Below, piece by piece: positions 40,886 through 52,686 of a stretch of DNA of 55,303 bases. The DNA is from Aculops lycopersici (Eukaryota > Arthropoda > Arachnida > Trombidiformes > Eriophyidae). Location: NCBI GenBank assembly GCA_015350385.1, contig WNKI01000001.1, positions 923,002 to 978,304 of the forward strand, given 5' to 3'. The notes under the pieces were generated by a model. It was not told where the DNA came from. It worked only from the letters and a program-made list of their open reading frames with translations, and searched no databases. A program made the translations under genes and the position numbers. Numbering within the stretch: position 1 is the first letter of the stretch; each line of letters opens with the position of its first letter.

Positions 40886-43858
40886 GAAGTGAGCTGAGTC
40901 TAAAGGAGAAACTTGACAACTAGCAAAGGTTTTGCCGTCGACTTTCGCCGTTCGGCTGGTTGCTGGCCAAACTTTGAACAAACTTTGATTGCCCCCTTGC
41001 TCGCGACTCCAACTGTCTGCCTGTCCACTGACGGCCATTTCATCCATCGAACCAAACTACCGCACAAGAGCCACACAGGATGACAGTGGAAATTCAAGGT
41101 TGCCACTGATGTTTGTCTCTCTCTCTCCTCCTGAAATACCACCAAGTCGCTGCTTCGTAGTCGAGAAGTCAGTGAACGAGGCGCTAAACATCAGCTTGCA
41201 AGTTGCAATTAGAGCTAGCGGCTGGGGAGAGCGGGCGGGCGAGCGGGAGCTATGGTTGCTCGTTTTGCGCGCCAAGATTACTGTCAGGCAGCCAGATGGA
41301 TGGACGGGTGACTGAATAAGTTGAAAGCCTCGCCAACATTCAGGTGAGTGCCGAGTGGTCGCGCGAAGGGAGCGACACTACGGCGCCCATTTGACAGTCA
41401 GACTTTTGAGACAGTGAGAGCCGCAAAGCCAAGCTCTACAAACTTTACCCCTACTTTAGTTTATCTGCATAAGCGACTTGGTCGCTGCTGGCAACCAGAC
41501 GACTCGCACCAACGAGCCCGGCGCTAGGCGACCGGAAGTCTGGGGACCGCCAACTGGTGTAACCTTTGCACCAACCAAAAATGACGCCATCAACAACGAC
41601 GGCGGCGGCGACGACCTCTACCTCGGCGACAAAAGTGGCAACGTGGATACTGGAGAAGTGGTGACAATATTGGCAAACGGTTAAGGGAGACGATTGTTGT
41701 TGTTGCTGCTGCTGCTGAGCAACTAACTTGCCGGTCTTTTGGGAGAGATGGGAATTTGGATAGAAAAGATCGATCTATTGATCGGGATGGCGAAAAGCGA
41801 GTGAGGAAATTGGGTTTATACTTTCGACGTCCGCGTTTTTGGAAACGCAGAAATCGAATGAGAAGAGGGAAACTTTTGTCTTGTGCTTTTGCGGAATTCA
41901 ATCGAATTGAGCGACTCGATTGGCAACAGTCTAAATACATCCACGATGAAGAGGCAAAAGAGTGACAGGCGGCAGCGCGAGGGTGAGAGAGAAAAGTGAG
42001 TTGGTTCAACTAACTTAGATGCGACATCGACATCGACAACGACCACCACCGCCACGAGTCTAGTCTGGTTAGTGGCGCAACAACAAACACATGAAACCCA
42101 CTGACCGACTTCGTCTCGGCTGAGCTAACATAATTTATCGAGGTGATATTTCAGCGTTCCTCTGAGTTAGTGGCGGTGGCGCTAGAGGCAACTCCTCCAG
42201 CCAGTCGCTCAGTGGTTGCGGCGATGCTGCACCTAGCTTCGAATTTCCCAACACCGACTTCCTCTCTTTCCACGGTGAGCATTCAATTTATCGAGGTGCT
42301 TGGCGCCTCGCAAAACCAGACGAGGACACCTAGTTTTGGGCGGCCAGAGAGTGCGGCGTATGCGTTTGCTTCTGGCCGCCGCTGTCACTGTTGCTCTCGT
42401 TTCGTTTGTCGGTTAGACTCGGTGGCGTTTGGCTAGTGACCCCGAGAGTAGCGAGCTCGTCGTTGGTTCTCGTGGCGCAAGGGGGAGCAATTGCATAAAG
42501 TAATAGACTGTGGCGGGGCAACTTGGTGAACTCTGATTCAATTTCGCCTGCCCTCGTCAGCCGGACGACGACCACCACCACGAGAAAGCAAAATCTAGCG
42601 TAGAGTTGAGGTCTGACCAAACTCAACGTTGGACCACCAAGAGCAAATCTAGAGCTCGACTCTGCAACTCCAGTCAGAGGTTGCCATTGCTGCCGCCGCC
42701 GCTATCTAGACATCAGACTTTGCGAATGCCAATCTCAACATTTGCAAACTGACCAAACAATTTCCGCTACTCGCTCACCTAGATGCTAAACTCAACTAAA
42801 CTAATGCTAAACTCAACGCAAAAGTCCCATCTTTAATAGAGACTACAAATTTGAATGACAAATTTGCGGAAGCGAGCCAAATTTGCGGAGGCAGTCAAGC
42901 GGCGGGTTTGTGGTGGTGGTGCTGTCGCTTTAGCTGACCCCAAACTTTGATCTAATCTACCACATATATTCAGATTTGCTTATGTAATGTTATTAGTAGA
43001 CTTTCTGTACGAAACAAAATCGAACAGAAAGTTGCCAGGTACTACGTCGCGAAAATGATATGATTGTTGAGATTGCAATTCTAAAAAGACCTAGATTTTT
43101 TTTGATTCATGGTTCTATGGTAACTGATAGCCGAGCGACCGGATGCTGCAAGATAACGACGATGACGACAACGATAACAACAAAAACGACAAATAACTGC
43201 GATAAAATATCTCGTCTCCGGCACCCGAATCACATGCGTTCTTGTTTGCTCCGGTTAGCGGTAATCTGATCTTTTAGACTTAGTTGGTCACTCCCACTTC
43301 AACTAGAGCCGCCGCAAATGACGCCTCTTGTAGATGCTAATCTTGCTCGACACCCAACTCTTCTACTTTCGAATAGCTTCGTATCGTGGCGTCCTTTCTC
43401 GTCTTGGCGTATCGCTAAACGGTGAGGTTAGACGCGCATGTGGTCGCGTGGTGAAATAAATGAAGCGCAACACGAACACAACAAAGTCATCTCACATGAG
43501 CGGAGGTCAAGTGATTCGGCGGAAGTGCTACGTAAAGCAGTTTCACGGGAAATCGAGAGCAAGAAAGAGGCTCGCTTCGTGTCACTTTATTTGTACCTCA
43601 TCTCAAAGCTAACGAAAATGGCGATGCAACTCCTAGGTAAGAGGTAGTTAATTAGCCAAATTACTCAATTCTCGCCTCAGATAACAAGAAAAGTAAAGTG
43701 CTCTTATCGAAATTGAAGTAAAAATCGGAATCAAAAATTCACGCGCGACAAACACATACCTAATTAGTAGGTATAACTAGATTTTTATACTTACAGTATG
43801 TATCATGCTTCAGTTTCTCCATAGCTTCAGCCGTGAGCTTGCTATTTGACTTCCCCAT
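28388..43858 (-). CDS. NCS1: Neuronal calcium sensor 1 / frequenin (four coding exons, 196 aa)
   Basis: An EF-hand calcium sensor that tunes synaptic transmission and binds PI4-kinase and channels. Coding exons on the minus strand are 43795-43858, 32889-33052, 29181-29259 and 28388-28671. All three donors are GTAAGT and the joined frame is continuous (591 nt including stop). The N-terminus MGKSNSKL is a myristoylation signal. EF1 is degenerate (KDCPNG), as in all NCS proteins. Functional loops are EF2 73-84 (DQNHDGSIEFEE), EF3 109-120 (DVDNDGYITREE) and EF4 165-176 (DSNRDNKLSLQE). The linker between EF3 and EF4 is about eight residues longer than usual. The ending IVQALSLYAP matches the frequenin C-terminus. 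Introns are 10.7 kb, 3.6 kb and 0.5 kb, striking in an otherwise intron-poor window. Exon 1 was placed by matching splice phase (TAC T / TC) and family sequence. Confidence 0.94.
28672..29180 (-). other. NCS-1 intron 3
   Basis: A 509-base intron with donor GTAAGT (29175-29180) and an acceptor ending CGACAG. It contains ACTACG/GACTAC and CGACCAC trinucleotide-like runs and no coding sequence. Confidence 0.85.
29260..32888 (-). other. NCS-1 intron 2
   Basis: A 3.6-kb intron with donor GTAAGT (32883-32888) and acceptor CAATAG. It holds the (GAGCC)22 array and GGTTC/GGTTT pentamers at about 29267-29295. A 186-codon plus-strand open frame at 31302-31862 has no recognisable domain. Confidence 0.85.
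30123..30232. repeat. (GAGCC)22 pentanucleotide array
   Basis: 110 bases of GAGCC units with one variant copy (CTGAG at 30221-30225), inside NCS-1 intron 2. The open frame across it (RAEPS repeats) is a by-product. Its length and purity make it a probable polymorphic, fold-prone tract. Confidence 0.97.
36802..37008 (-). other. Exon-like segment in NCS-1 intron 1
   Basis: A 207-base, phase 0-0 open segment preceded by TCTCTCATCTTTCAG and followed by AGA/GTAAGT on the minus strand. It would encode 69 residues, including DFVIQFQLPAPPESKSY. It does not join in frame to NCS-1 exon 2, which needs phase 1, and I recognise no family. It may be chance. Confidence 0.2.
37411..37431. repeat. (AG)n dinucleotide run
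   Basis: Perfect 21-base GA tract in NCS-1 intron 1. Confidence 0.9.
38566..38634. repeat. (ACT)n/(CCACTA)n trinucleotide tract
   Basis: ACTAAT units pass into ACT repeats, then ACC/ACT alternation, in NCS-1 intron 1. Confidence 0.9.
39475..39492. repeat. (GGCC)4, 18-bp perfect palindrome
   Basis: CGGCCGGCCGGCCGGCCG is an all-G/C palindrome with potential to form a hairpin or unusual helix, in NCS-1 intron 1. Confidence 0.9.
40854..40883. repeat. (AG)15 dinucleotide run
   Basis: Perfect 30-base GA tract in NCS-1 intron 1. GA tracts are GAGA-factor-type sites in arthropods; no direct evidence here. Confidence 0.92.
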
Positions 43859-44862
43859 GATCGGTACCTCAAGTTTGGCTTGTGTTAATCTAATTGGTGG
43901 CCTCCTGTCCTTCTAAGTTATCAATGTAAACAGCCTACTACTTTGTGTTGTTGCTCTTGTTTGATTGTACATTCAACTACTACTGTGCCAGTGTTGCTGC
44001 TGACGCGATCATACGATGCTTCCGGTTTCAGTTTGCCGATGATCTTATCGCTAAGATCCAGAGTTTTAATTTTGTATGTTCCCTAGAAAACAATTACAAA
44101 ACTGTTAGCAAATTACGGAAGAGTAGAAAAAAACTTTACTCCCTGACGACACAATCTAACATCAGCTAAGTTGCTTGTTGATGAAGATAAGTTAACGTTT
44201 ATATTGAGTGCGGTTGTGGTAGATCGGTGAGAGGAGAGACAAACAATGGCTCACTTGCTAGCAAACTCCCTCACTCACTCACTTGACTAGCTAGTTGTCT
44301 ATCTAGATGGGTTACCTGAATGAATTTTGATTGTTGCCAGGGTTAACACAAACACAACTAATGGCTCGAACAAACGAACGAACCTTGAGCAATCGACGTC
44401 GAGGCCCGTCGAGGGGTCGCGTCCTCTTGGAGGGTTAGTTTTTTCCGTCGACTGTGCATGGCAATTGGCACTTGAGGTTCCAAGTGATCGCATGAGTCCA
44501 AGAGTTTCTCATGTTATGATGCACGCAGGCGCAAACATAGGCACCTAGGGTAGCAACAAAACGTAGCTGCCGCCATCTAGATACTTCGACGTTAGCTATG
44601 GTACCGAAGCCGGTTGTGTGCATAGCGACTTTTTGAGTATAAGCTCTTATAATCAACCCAGAACCTTTCATATAATAATAATCAAAGAGGTAGTGAATGT
44701 GGTCAACATTCAGGCTCTGCATGGCTTAATGGTGAGATGATGATGCAAAATAGATACAAGTTGAGAGTACAAAACTGATTGCTATTTGTATTTATTCCCT
44801 TTACGTTTTAAGTTATATTACATGTCTGGAGTTGATTTGAAGGTCTCCTCAACTGGATGGAC
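43859..44862. other. 5' flank of NCS-1 and 3' flank of TOM7
   Basis: About 1 kb with no recognised coding sequence. It should contain the NCS-1 5' UTR and promoter (minus strand, towards higher coordinates) and the TOM7 3' UTR. CACTTGA at about 44470 is one NK2-type site. No TATA box is obvious. Confidence 0.4.
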
Positions 44863-45051
44863 TTACTGCCAGGCGATCAAACTCTTGAGGGTTAGCTCTG
44901 GTGAGTTTGGATCCGTTTGACCCAAGCTAAGACCCAAGTATAAGATCAGTGGCACAAATCCGTAATGGGCAATCCGTCCCAAAAATCTAATGGTATATCC
45001 AAGTCTAACGCGCCAAACGCTAACGATTGATGAATCTCCCTTGTCTCCCAT
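44863..45051 (-). CDS. TOMM7: Mitochondrial import receptor subunit TOM7, 62 aa
   Basis: TOM7 is a small tail-anchored subunit of the outer-membrane TOM translocase that modulates its assembly and stabilises PINK1 in animals. The core from about residue 27 (RIAHYGFVPLILYLGLSLG, then DPNSPELTLKSLIAW) matches the family pattern of one membrane helix with a conserved glycine/proline pair, followed by a P-E-x-T-x-x-S-L-hydrophobic-W ending. The N-terminal extension (MGDKGDSSIVSVWRVRLGYT) is somewhat longer than in the 55-residue human protein. The stop lies in CAGTAAGT, which also resembles a donor, but the protein ends where orthologues end. It is divergent to RpS5 with 511 bases between start codons. 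Confidence 0.85.
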   Translation of the reverse strand: MGDKGDSSIVSVWRVRLGYTIRFLGRIAHYGFVPLILYLGLSLGQTDPNSPELTLKSLIAWQ

Positions 45052-45562
45052 GTTCGTGATTAGAATGGTTTCGATATGATTGGTAGATCAAATAGTTTTC
45101 AGGTGATGTCAAAGATAGGAGGTAATTTTTATTTGATCAAGTTAAATGGGGTTGTGTTTACAAAAACATGTGCATAAATTCCGATTTACAAATTTTTTCC
45201 GCGTGTTGTTCAAAATAAGGCGCGTTCAAATCTACGCGCGCTGCGCAAAGGGCATGCGCATAAAGCGCAAAATTTGCCTGCATGAAGCTTCCTGCATGTC
45301 GATGCATGTGCTTGAGCGAGTGCATGTTGCATGCGGCTTTTTGTGGCAATATCGCTCCATGCTCAATAATTCTTAATCTTCATGGGCAAATATCAACACT
45401 GACCGATAGACAGGCAGGCCGACTTTATCAATGTCCAATATTTTCATTATTTAATAACTCAATTAGCTGATATTACCCTGAATATAAATTATATTATTAC
45501 CAATCCCATAGGACTATTTTCTCCTACAACAGGATCAATTTAGTAGCAACTCAACAATAAAC
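45052..45562. promoter_or_regulatory. Bidirectional TOM7/RpS5 promoter region with TGCATG cluster
   Basis: This divergent intergenic region carries five TGCATG hexamers in 55 bases (45279, 45293, 45303, 45321, 45328). Upstream is a GCGC/CATGCGCA-rich stretch (about 45230-45275) resembling NRF1-type sites. The pyrimidine-rich TTTTCTCCTACAACAG at about 45518-45533, just before the RpS5 leader, could be a start region or a 5' UTR splice acceptor. Confidence 0.55.
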
Positions 45563-46192
45563 ATGGAATCCTGGGACGTTGTTCAGCCAAGCAAGGCAAA
45601 CTTCTCACATGAGTCTCAACCAGAGACCAAATTGTTCGGCAAATGGTCCTGTACCGATGTCTCAGTTAGCGACATGTCGCTAGCCGATTACATCTCGGTC
45701 AAGGAGAAGTACGCCAGATATTTGCCCCACTCGGCCCAAAGGTTTGCATCGAAGCGTTTCAAGAAGGCACAATGTCCAATTGTCGAGCGTTTGACCAACT
45801 CGATGATGATGCACGGTCGTAACAACGGTAAGAAGCTGTTGGCCGTCAGGATAGTCAAGCACGCATTCGAGATCATTCACCTAATGACCGGCGAGAACCC
45901 ACTACAAGTCTTGGTTCAAGCCATCATCAACAGTGGACCACGTGAGGACTCGACCAGAATTGGTCGTGCTGGAACTGTTCGTCGTCAAGCCGTCGATGTG
46001 TCGCCATTGCGTCGCGTTAACCAGGCCATCTGGTTGCTATGTACAGGTGCTCGTGAGTCGGCCTTCAGAAATATCAAGACAATTGCCGAGTGTCTAGCCG
46101 ACGAGCTCATCAACGCCTCGAAGGGTAGCTCGAACAGTTACGCCATTAAGAAGAAGGACGAGTTGGAGCGTGTTGCCAAGTCTAACCGTTAA
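45563..46192 (+). CDS. RpS5: Small ribosomal subunit protein uS7 (RpS5), 209 aa
   Basis: A cytosolic small-subunit protein contacting 18S rRNA and the E-site tRNA in the head of the subunit. The sequence is nearly canonical: KLFGKWSCTDVSVSDMSLADY, AQRFASKRFKKAQCPIVERL, NSMMMHGRNNGKKLLAVRIV, GENPLQVLVQAIINSGPRED and RRVNQAIWLLCTGARESAFR. It ends NSYAIKKKDELERVAKSNR, as in all eukaryotic uS7. Length is normal and the frame is intronless. The start context AAACATGG is strong. AATAAA at 46296-46301 marks the 3' end. Codon use is biased like the lipid transfer protein but less extreme. Confidence 0.98.
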   Translation: MESWDVVQPSKANFSHESQPETKLFGKWSCTDVSVSDMSLADYISVKEKYARYLPHSAQRFASKRFKKAQCPIVERLTNSMMMHGRNNGKKLLAVRIVKHAFEIIHLMTGENPLQVLVQAIINSGPREDSTRIGRAGTVRRQAVDVSPLRRVNQAIWLLCTGARESAFRNIKTIAECLADELINASKGSSNSYAIKKKDELERVAKSNR

Positions 46193-46295
46193 GGTGGCAC
46201 CACAAGCGTCGAAAGAATAAGAGACGAAAGTAGGGATGTGTATTTGTATGTAATTTGTGTCTGCCATTCATCAGCAAGAGCAATGCTGACAATGG

Positions 46296-46301
46296 AATAA
46301 A
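46296..46301 (+). terminator. Polyadenylation signal of RpS5
   Basis: AATAAA 104 bases after the stop codon. Confidence 0.7.
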
Positions 46302-49300
46302 GTAAAAGAGATAAAACTAAAAATACTACTCCACTACACTATTAGATCAAAGGTCATAATCTTAGCCTCCACGCAAACTAATTCCCAAACAAAACGTTGA
46401 CTCGCAGCTTCTACAAGTGTGAGCTGAGGCCAGAGGCCGAGCCAGTCGACTTCCGCCCTCCACCTTCTTGATTCAATATTAACTATGGTGCTCTGCTCAG
46501 TTCTGGGGCCACTTGAGATTTCAGGTAAGCTTTAATCATTACCGATTTAATTCGCTGCCTCAAGTCACAAACGAGGATGACCACGAACCAAACTAGAGTG
46601 AGAAAGTCACCACACGCTAGTGGACTAGATATATGGACTCATTTACCTTTTTGCAAATCAAAAGGCACGTCCTCTTTCCTGGCTCGTTGTCGGTTACCCC
46701 CGTGGGGATGCGCACGATTGTCGCTACTCGATTCTGTTGCCACTGCTGCTGCTGCTGCTCACCTGGCGCCAAATCTGTATCACCGGCTGCCTCTACTTTT
46801 CTCAGATTTGCGCTAAATAATAGTAATGACAAAACCAGCAACTGACTTTCTAGTGCAGCTTATTGTTTCGGCGTCCATCTTCTGTCTTTACCTCGCGCGC
46901 CACTTTACCTGGCAGATTGACTTTTAATTTTTCTCCGTCTCCCTCGCAGCAAACGAGGGAGCCAGGAAGTCGCGAGGTAATTTAGAGCAACCGGTGGTTG
47001 TGCTTCTGGTGAATGAAAACTCTAGCATCTGCAGGCTACAACTTCAAGTGTCCATCTTCCTTAGAGGGCGAGGAAGTTTGTCGAGTGTCGTCACTGTCTC
47101 ACTAACTCACCAACTATCCCTCCGTGTTTCTTTGTCGCACTGATGCTCATTGGTTAGTGATTAATAAGAGCACAAAGAGTGTCCATTGACCTTTCCCAGT
47201 TGCAGGCTTAAACTTTTTGGTTGTATAGCCACGCGAGACAATGGCGATGCGGACAACAGGAAGCTATTGGGTAGCAAACCAACCATTCAGCACTAACTAA
47301 AAGTACCAATGATAACCGGTAATCGTGATCCGTCTTGGTCCCTTCGATCCCATTGACAAAACTTGCTCGTTTTGTCCCCCTGGTTTGGTTGGTAAAGTTC
47401 TTGAGAAGTAGTAAGTGGACTGATTAACTCGACGACCACGACAATAGCAACAGGAGCAACAATAACTACCTTCCATGCGACCAGTTGCTGCTGTTGAGCC
47501 ACGAACTAATGAATCATTTGCAGCTATCCATCGTCTCAAAGTGACCATCTTTCAGCTGCTCACTTTGAGATAGTTGATTGTTTGTTGCTCGCTTGTCTCT
47601 TTGGTGAAAGCTTGAAACTCAAGTGGCCTGTTGATTGGTTGGCTGGTTGGTGTGATGACGAGCAATAATCATAGGCGCGTTTGCTGGTCAAAACAACATA
47701 AAGTTGGTTCCACTTCCCCATCACCCACGGCGATGCTTGCTCACATCGGTAGCTGCCATTTTTGCTTCTACCGCCGCGACTGCCACAACTATTACTACCT
47801 TTTTAATGTTCATTTGAAAGAGAGAAAACGAAATCGGAAAGAGAAAAGAGAAAACAAATCACCACCTCGAATGGTGAGTAGTTGGTGATGATGAGCAGTG
47901 TGCTGACCACTTGGTAAACGAGATGAGAGACCTAGAGAAAAAAACATGACTTCCTCGCGAGGTTTCGCCAACTCGAGACGCGCAACGGGAGGTATTGTTT
48001 CGGTGGCCTCAGATTTTCTCTACCTGGAGAAACCAGTAGGCTAGTCACTCAACTCTTTTCACTCACGATGCCCGTTAAACTTGATGACTTCAGTGCTATA
48101 ATCTGCAAATTTCTCACCACAACTACCACCAGCCAACCAATTGAAGTATCAACAGGTGGCGCCCAGTAACCGCCAGCTAGAATTAGTTACCTGGCGTTTG
48201 CCTGGTCTAAACCGGCAACAAACCTGATCATGCTGTTGTTGCTGCTGTTATTGCTCTCAAACCATTTGATTGAGTGGATCAAGTCGTGTCGGTCTGGCAG
48301 CTAGCCACTTGAACGAGAGGGATTAGTTTGGTTTGTTTGGTGGAGCTTATGGACTCATTGAGTACCAATGTGGCACCACCGTGAGCGCCACCACAAATGT
48401 AATTGCTGTGGCAACCGCGCTTTTGAGTGGACGAGACAAATCAATCAGACGAGAGTAAAAAACAGACACCAGATCTCTATTGTTTTGGTCGCCGCTTGTT
48501 TGGCGCCTCTTTAGTCGTTTCCTGTCTTAGCATTAGAGACAAGCGGACGAGACACTGACCTATCATCGGGCTGCCAACCGTGCCACCGACACTAGCCTCG
48601 CTACTTTGGTGAATCAAACAAATGAAGAGATCAAATTGGAGAAACTAAAAGCCGGCTGCAAACAACAGGCGAATCACAACTGGAATTGTGGCTCTTTTAT
48701 TCGCTAGTGCTCATGTTAAACAAAGACCAACTAAACTCCGTCGACAGTTAAATAGATCAGCGCAGGTAAATTAGAATTAGAATCATCGACTGTGGATTCG
48801 AATGAAGGCCAGTGGCGATGCTTTCGTTTCCAACGGCACACAAACAAACTCATCAACCAAAGCTAATGTTCGAATGATTATCTCGTCGCGGCCATCAGCT
48901 AGTTGATTGTGTTCCCCAGTTTGAATATATACAACCAAAATTGACCAACTAAATGGAGGCTCCGGTCTGACGGTCGCTCGCTTGCTCGCTTTCGGTGGGA
49001 GTTGAGGGAAGTGAATCTAATGTGATCTCATGAAATGAAATGAACAATATAACTCTCGTTGTCAGTGGACCAGTTGGTTCACCCCCGACCTCAATAAGTG
49101 GCGCCACTAGAGCTTGAATATGACCAAAACTTTGTTGAATTGAGGATACGACCGGAGGACAGGCATAAGATTGGACAGGAAGTGCGAGAGTTCAAATAAA
49201 ACCTGCGTGCAAGTTGATGTGTGTGAAACTCGAGAAACTTACCACCAACCGAAGGATACGACACTCGAGCTACCTGAGCGCTACTTGTTCTTTTCTGTAT

Positions 49301-51950
49301 CCTGGCGCTTAATTAACTTTATTTCGATCCCACATTGGAGGGGCCACTTCGGTGTGGTAGAATTCGAGCATAATATAAACGAGAGGCGTGCGAGAGTTTT
49401 GTTAGGCAAATTGGAGCGAAACAAACTTACCTGTGTGATCTTCGTTTGCTTGCACTAATTCTTCTCGCTTTAAATGGCATAGTTACTGTCTTTCTATCTC
49501 GCGCTCTTTCAGTTCCACAATCTAATCTTCTTCCCACCAGAAATACTCGTCTCAAATTTCGAGGACAAACTACGCGAGCCCCGTTTGTTGCGCTCTACTG
49601 ACCACTGTATTAGATAGGATAAATCTCCTCCGAAACCAGGTGATTCCACAAGTTGCGTTGCGTTACATTACGTGACGTGTATGCGTTCAAGCGACTCGCT
49701 TACGTTTTGCTCTCCCTCGTGCAATTGGAGATTCGAATGGTTCCCTCTCATTGCACAAGTTGGATGACCTCACGGTTCACTTTCACTCGAGCAAATCGAG
49801 TGCCACCGTTGGGTAGTCAACCGGACGGCAAGGTGAGTTTGTGGCTCAGGTGGTTGATCACTACTAAAAGAGGACGACAGTTTAGTCACCCATTAGCCGC
49901 GCCACTGGAGCATCTGTAAAATACCAAGTGGATCAGAGCGCGCGACTAACGGGAACCGCTTCGCTTGCGTGATTCTTGCAGGTGATGCAACAAGTGTCGC
50001 ATCTGCCAGCTTACACCAGAGCCACCAGGTGCCGCTCAAATCGCTGCAACAGGTTGTCATACCTATAGCTATGTAATCTAGACAAAACACTATCCAGCTG
50101 ACGCTTTAGTGCCATATATCCTAATAGTTTATGGATAGCTACAGAGCCAGAGATTCGTTGCTTGCGGCTAGGAATCGTACCCAGTCTCGCCAACCGAACC
50201 ACCTGTAGCTGTAATCGAGACTTGTGAGAGGAAAGTCGCAGCCGCCGAGGGGCAAAAAAGACGTCTTGCTAGGGCAAATGTAGCGGCGACAAAGAAAGCA
50301 GCAGCAGTAGCAGTAGTGGCCGTAGTGAAGTGGACGCTATAACAATTGCCACTAATCTCTTATCTAACACTCAATCAGCGCCAGAGTCGATGAGCATCGC
50401 GGTTGTGAGTGTCGTTTCCACTGCTGCCTCCGTGTGACTCCCATAAACCAGAAGCCAGAAATGAGCAAGAGGAGAGAAAGAGGAGCTCCAGTTGAGTTAT
50501 TCCACCAGGTGAGCTTCTAGATATAAGAGAGCCAAACAAGTGGTTTTTAGACTCGTTGAGAGCAAACAAGTTTAGTGTCGGCGGCGGCATCGTCACTTTA
50601 CTTCTTTTACTCAGTTTTCTCAGCTATACGACTTTTCCTTCCATTTGTCTCTTGAGAGAGTTTCCATCTCTCGCTGGATACTCTAAAAGGCGCTCACATT
50701 TGAATACAATGCAATGCATATAAACGCCAACAAAGTCAACCTCCACCGACAAGAGATCAAGGGCAAGAGTGGCGCACACCTGAGATTTGAGTTTTTAGTG
50801 TGTTGAGAGTATTGAAAAGTATAACAGGGAGAGCAACATAAAATTTTTGCCACTTTACTGGCGCCGACATCAGTAACACTCCAGTTCTTGATGGACGCAG
50901 GTTGGCCAACCTGATAATCGCGCCGCGGCCACTAAGACCGCCACTGGATTTTTGGCCACTCTTGTGACTTGTCTATTGAAGCAACTCTATCTCCAACTAG
51001 AACATCGCACACTTGCTCCAGAGGCGAGTGTCGCCAATGAGCTGTGCAGTTTTTTGCGGCTTTACCCGAACGGGAGTGACAGTAGCGGGGCCAACATTTG
51101 GACACACATTTGGGGAGATTTAAATGATAATCAGCAGAGGAGAGTCTACCTGGCGGCAGAGTTCAACAATCGCATCAACAGGTAGCAAAAAGTAATAAAC
51201 GTTGACGACTTTTTCTCTACCTTTCTCAGTCTTGAGGTTGGCTTTAAGAGGAGGTAGAAAAACTACTAATACTACTGACGACGAAATGCATCCGCGCGCC
51301 AAGAGTTGTCTCTCTCTCTCTCTTTCGCTTTGGTTGCTCTTATTTCAATGATTATGATTCATGCTACTTTACTGGCGCGCCGCCAGCTTGTGGTGATGGT
51401 GACGCTTCATTTGCATGCTAATTTACTCGATCACACTGGCGGTTAAAACTTTGAGGAGCTTACCGGGCGGCGCTCATGGCCCTGCGAGGATGGCAACAGC
51501 CGCTGGCGGTGGTTGAAAATCCAATAGGCTGTTTGGAGCTGTGTGCAACAGGTAGCCGGAGCGCGCTAATTACCTCTGCAAAGCTGCAGCAGAGCTGAGT
51601 GCGCGATTGAGGTTGTCAACTTCAGTGGTTCCCATTGACTACTTGAGTTTCTCCGTTTCTATATAAATATATTTTTTGAACTCTCCGCGATTCTAATCGA
51701 ATTTGCGGCAGGAATTCCCACTGGCGCCCAGTGCAACATAGACTAGTGCTAGTTTTAGTGTCACCAACTTCACTAAGCTGAACTAACCAAATAAATGGAA
51801 CTCAACAGTCGGCGGCCACAATCAAAACAACACAACAACAATCACCTGTGCCGATGATTTTACGACTCCCTCTGTTCTGACCGCCAATTTTAGCTCAGCT
51901 CAGTTAAACTCACAGCGGATTGCGTCAATAAATAATTCCATTCTCATGCA

Positions 51951-51999
51951 AATCAAATCAAATCAAATCAAAGGGAATGGAATGGAATGAAATGGAGTA
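51951..51999. repeat. Pentamer repeats (AAATC)n and (GGAAT)n
   Basis: AAATC units are followed directly by GGAATGGAATGGAAT-type units, two different period-5 runs side by side. Confidence 0.85.
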
Positions 52000-52656
52000 G
52001 AGTGGAATCAGATCTAGCTTCTCTCGTCTCTTGGCCAATCTCTTGCGGTCGATGGACTTTTTCCATCAGTCAGAAGGCAAATGAGCAAGAGAAAACAACT
52101 CACTAACGGATGAAGGGAAAGAGGGACAGTCAAAATAGGCGCCATATAAGTGGTAGCTGACTAAACTTGATTGCCCACCTGAAAAAGTACTACAAAAACC
52201 AGATGATCACTCGGCGGCCACAATTGCAACCACCATTATATCCGTCTCAAAAGTCGCAAAGCAGCGAAGACTCGCCCCTCGCCACAAAGACGTAATTTGC
52301 GTCTTGCTTCTGTGGGTGCCCCAGGCCACAGAAGCAGGTGGAGCCACTACAACAGCGCCTAGTTTAGTGTTGATTTATTGGTTTAACTTGGTCTGTGATC
52401 TTTGTTGGCGCAGGTAAATTTGGCCGGCTGGCATCTCGCTCTCAGCTTTGGCCACCTGATTGATCGGCGCCCATCAAGCTTCCAGCGGCCGAGACTCTTT
52501 CTGCGTCTTTTTTGCCTGACGCGCAATCATCTTTGCTATTTATTGTCCTCCCGTTTCCCTGTACCTGTAACTAAATTTTAATCTCCATCTCGGTTGTCCT
52601 CGGCTGGTGTAGATTGAAGTACAGAAGCTCACTCACTGAGAATTGATTACTTGGAA

Positions 52657-52686
52657 GACGACGACGACGACGACGACGACGACGAC
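52657..52686. repeat. (GAC)10 microsatellite
   Basis: Perfect 30-base trinucleotide array in the right arm. Confidence 0.95.

Larger units (their letters stand above)
33053..43794 (-). other. NCS-1 intron 1 (10.7 kb)
   Basis: The intron is bounded by donor GTAAGT (43789-43794) and acceptor CTCAAG. It contains many simple repeats and GA/CT tracts but no recognised nested gene. One minus-strand stretch at 36499-37239 stays open for 246 codons and includes a 207-base segment (36802-37008) framed by a pyrimidine-rich acceptor and a GTAAGT donor. It could be a cryptic or alternative exon. The large intron probably carries neuronal regulatory elements. Confidence 0.85.

Noticed and set aside
49171..49458. 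95-codon frame with several cysteines in the right arm
   Set aside because: No signal peptide, no recognisable cysteine spacing and a non-ATG start.
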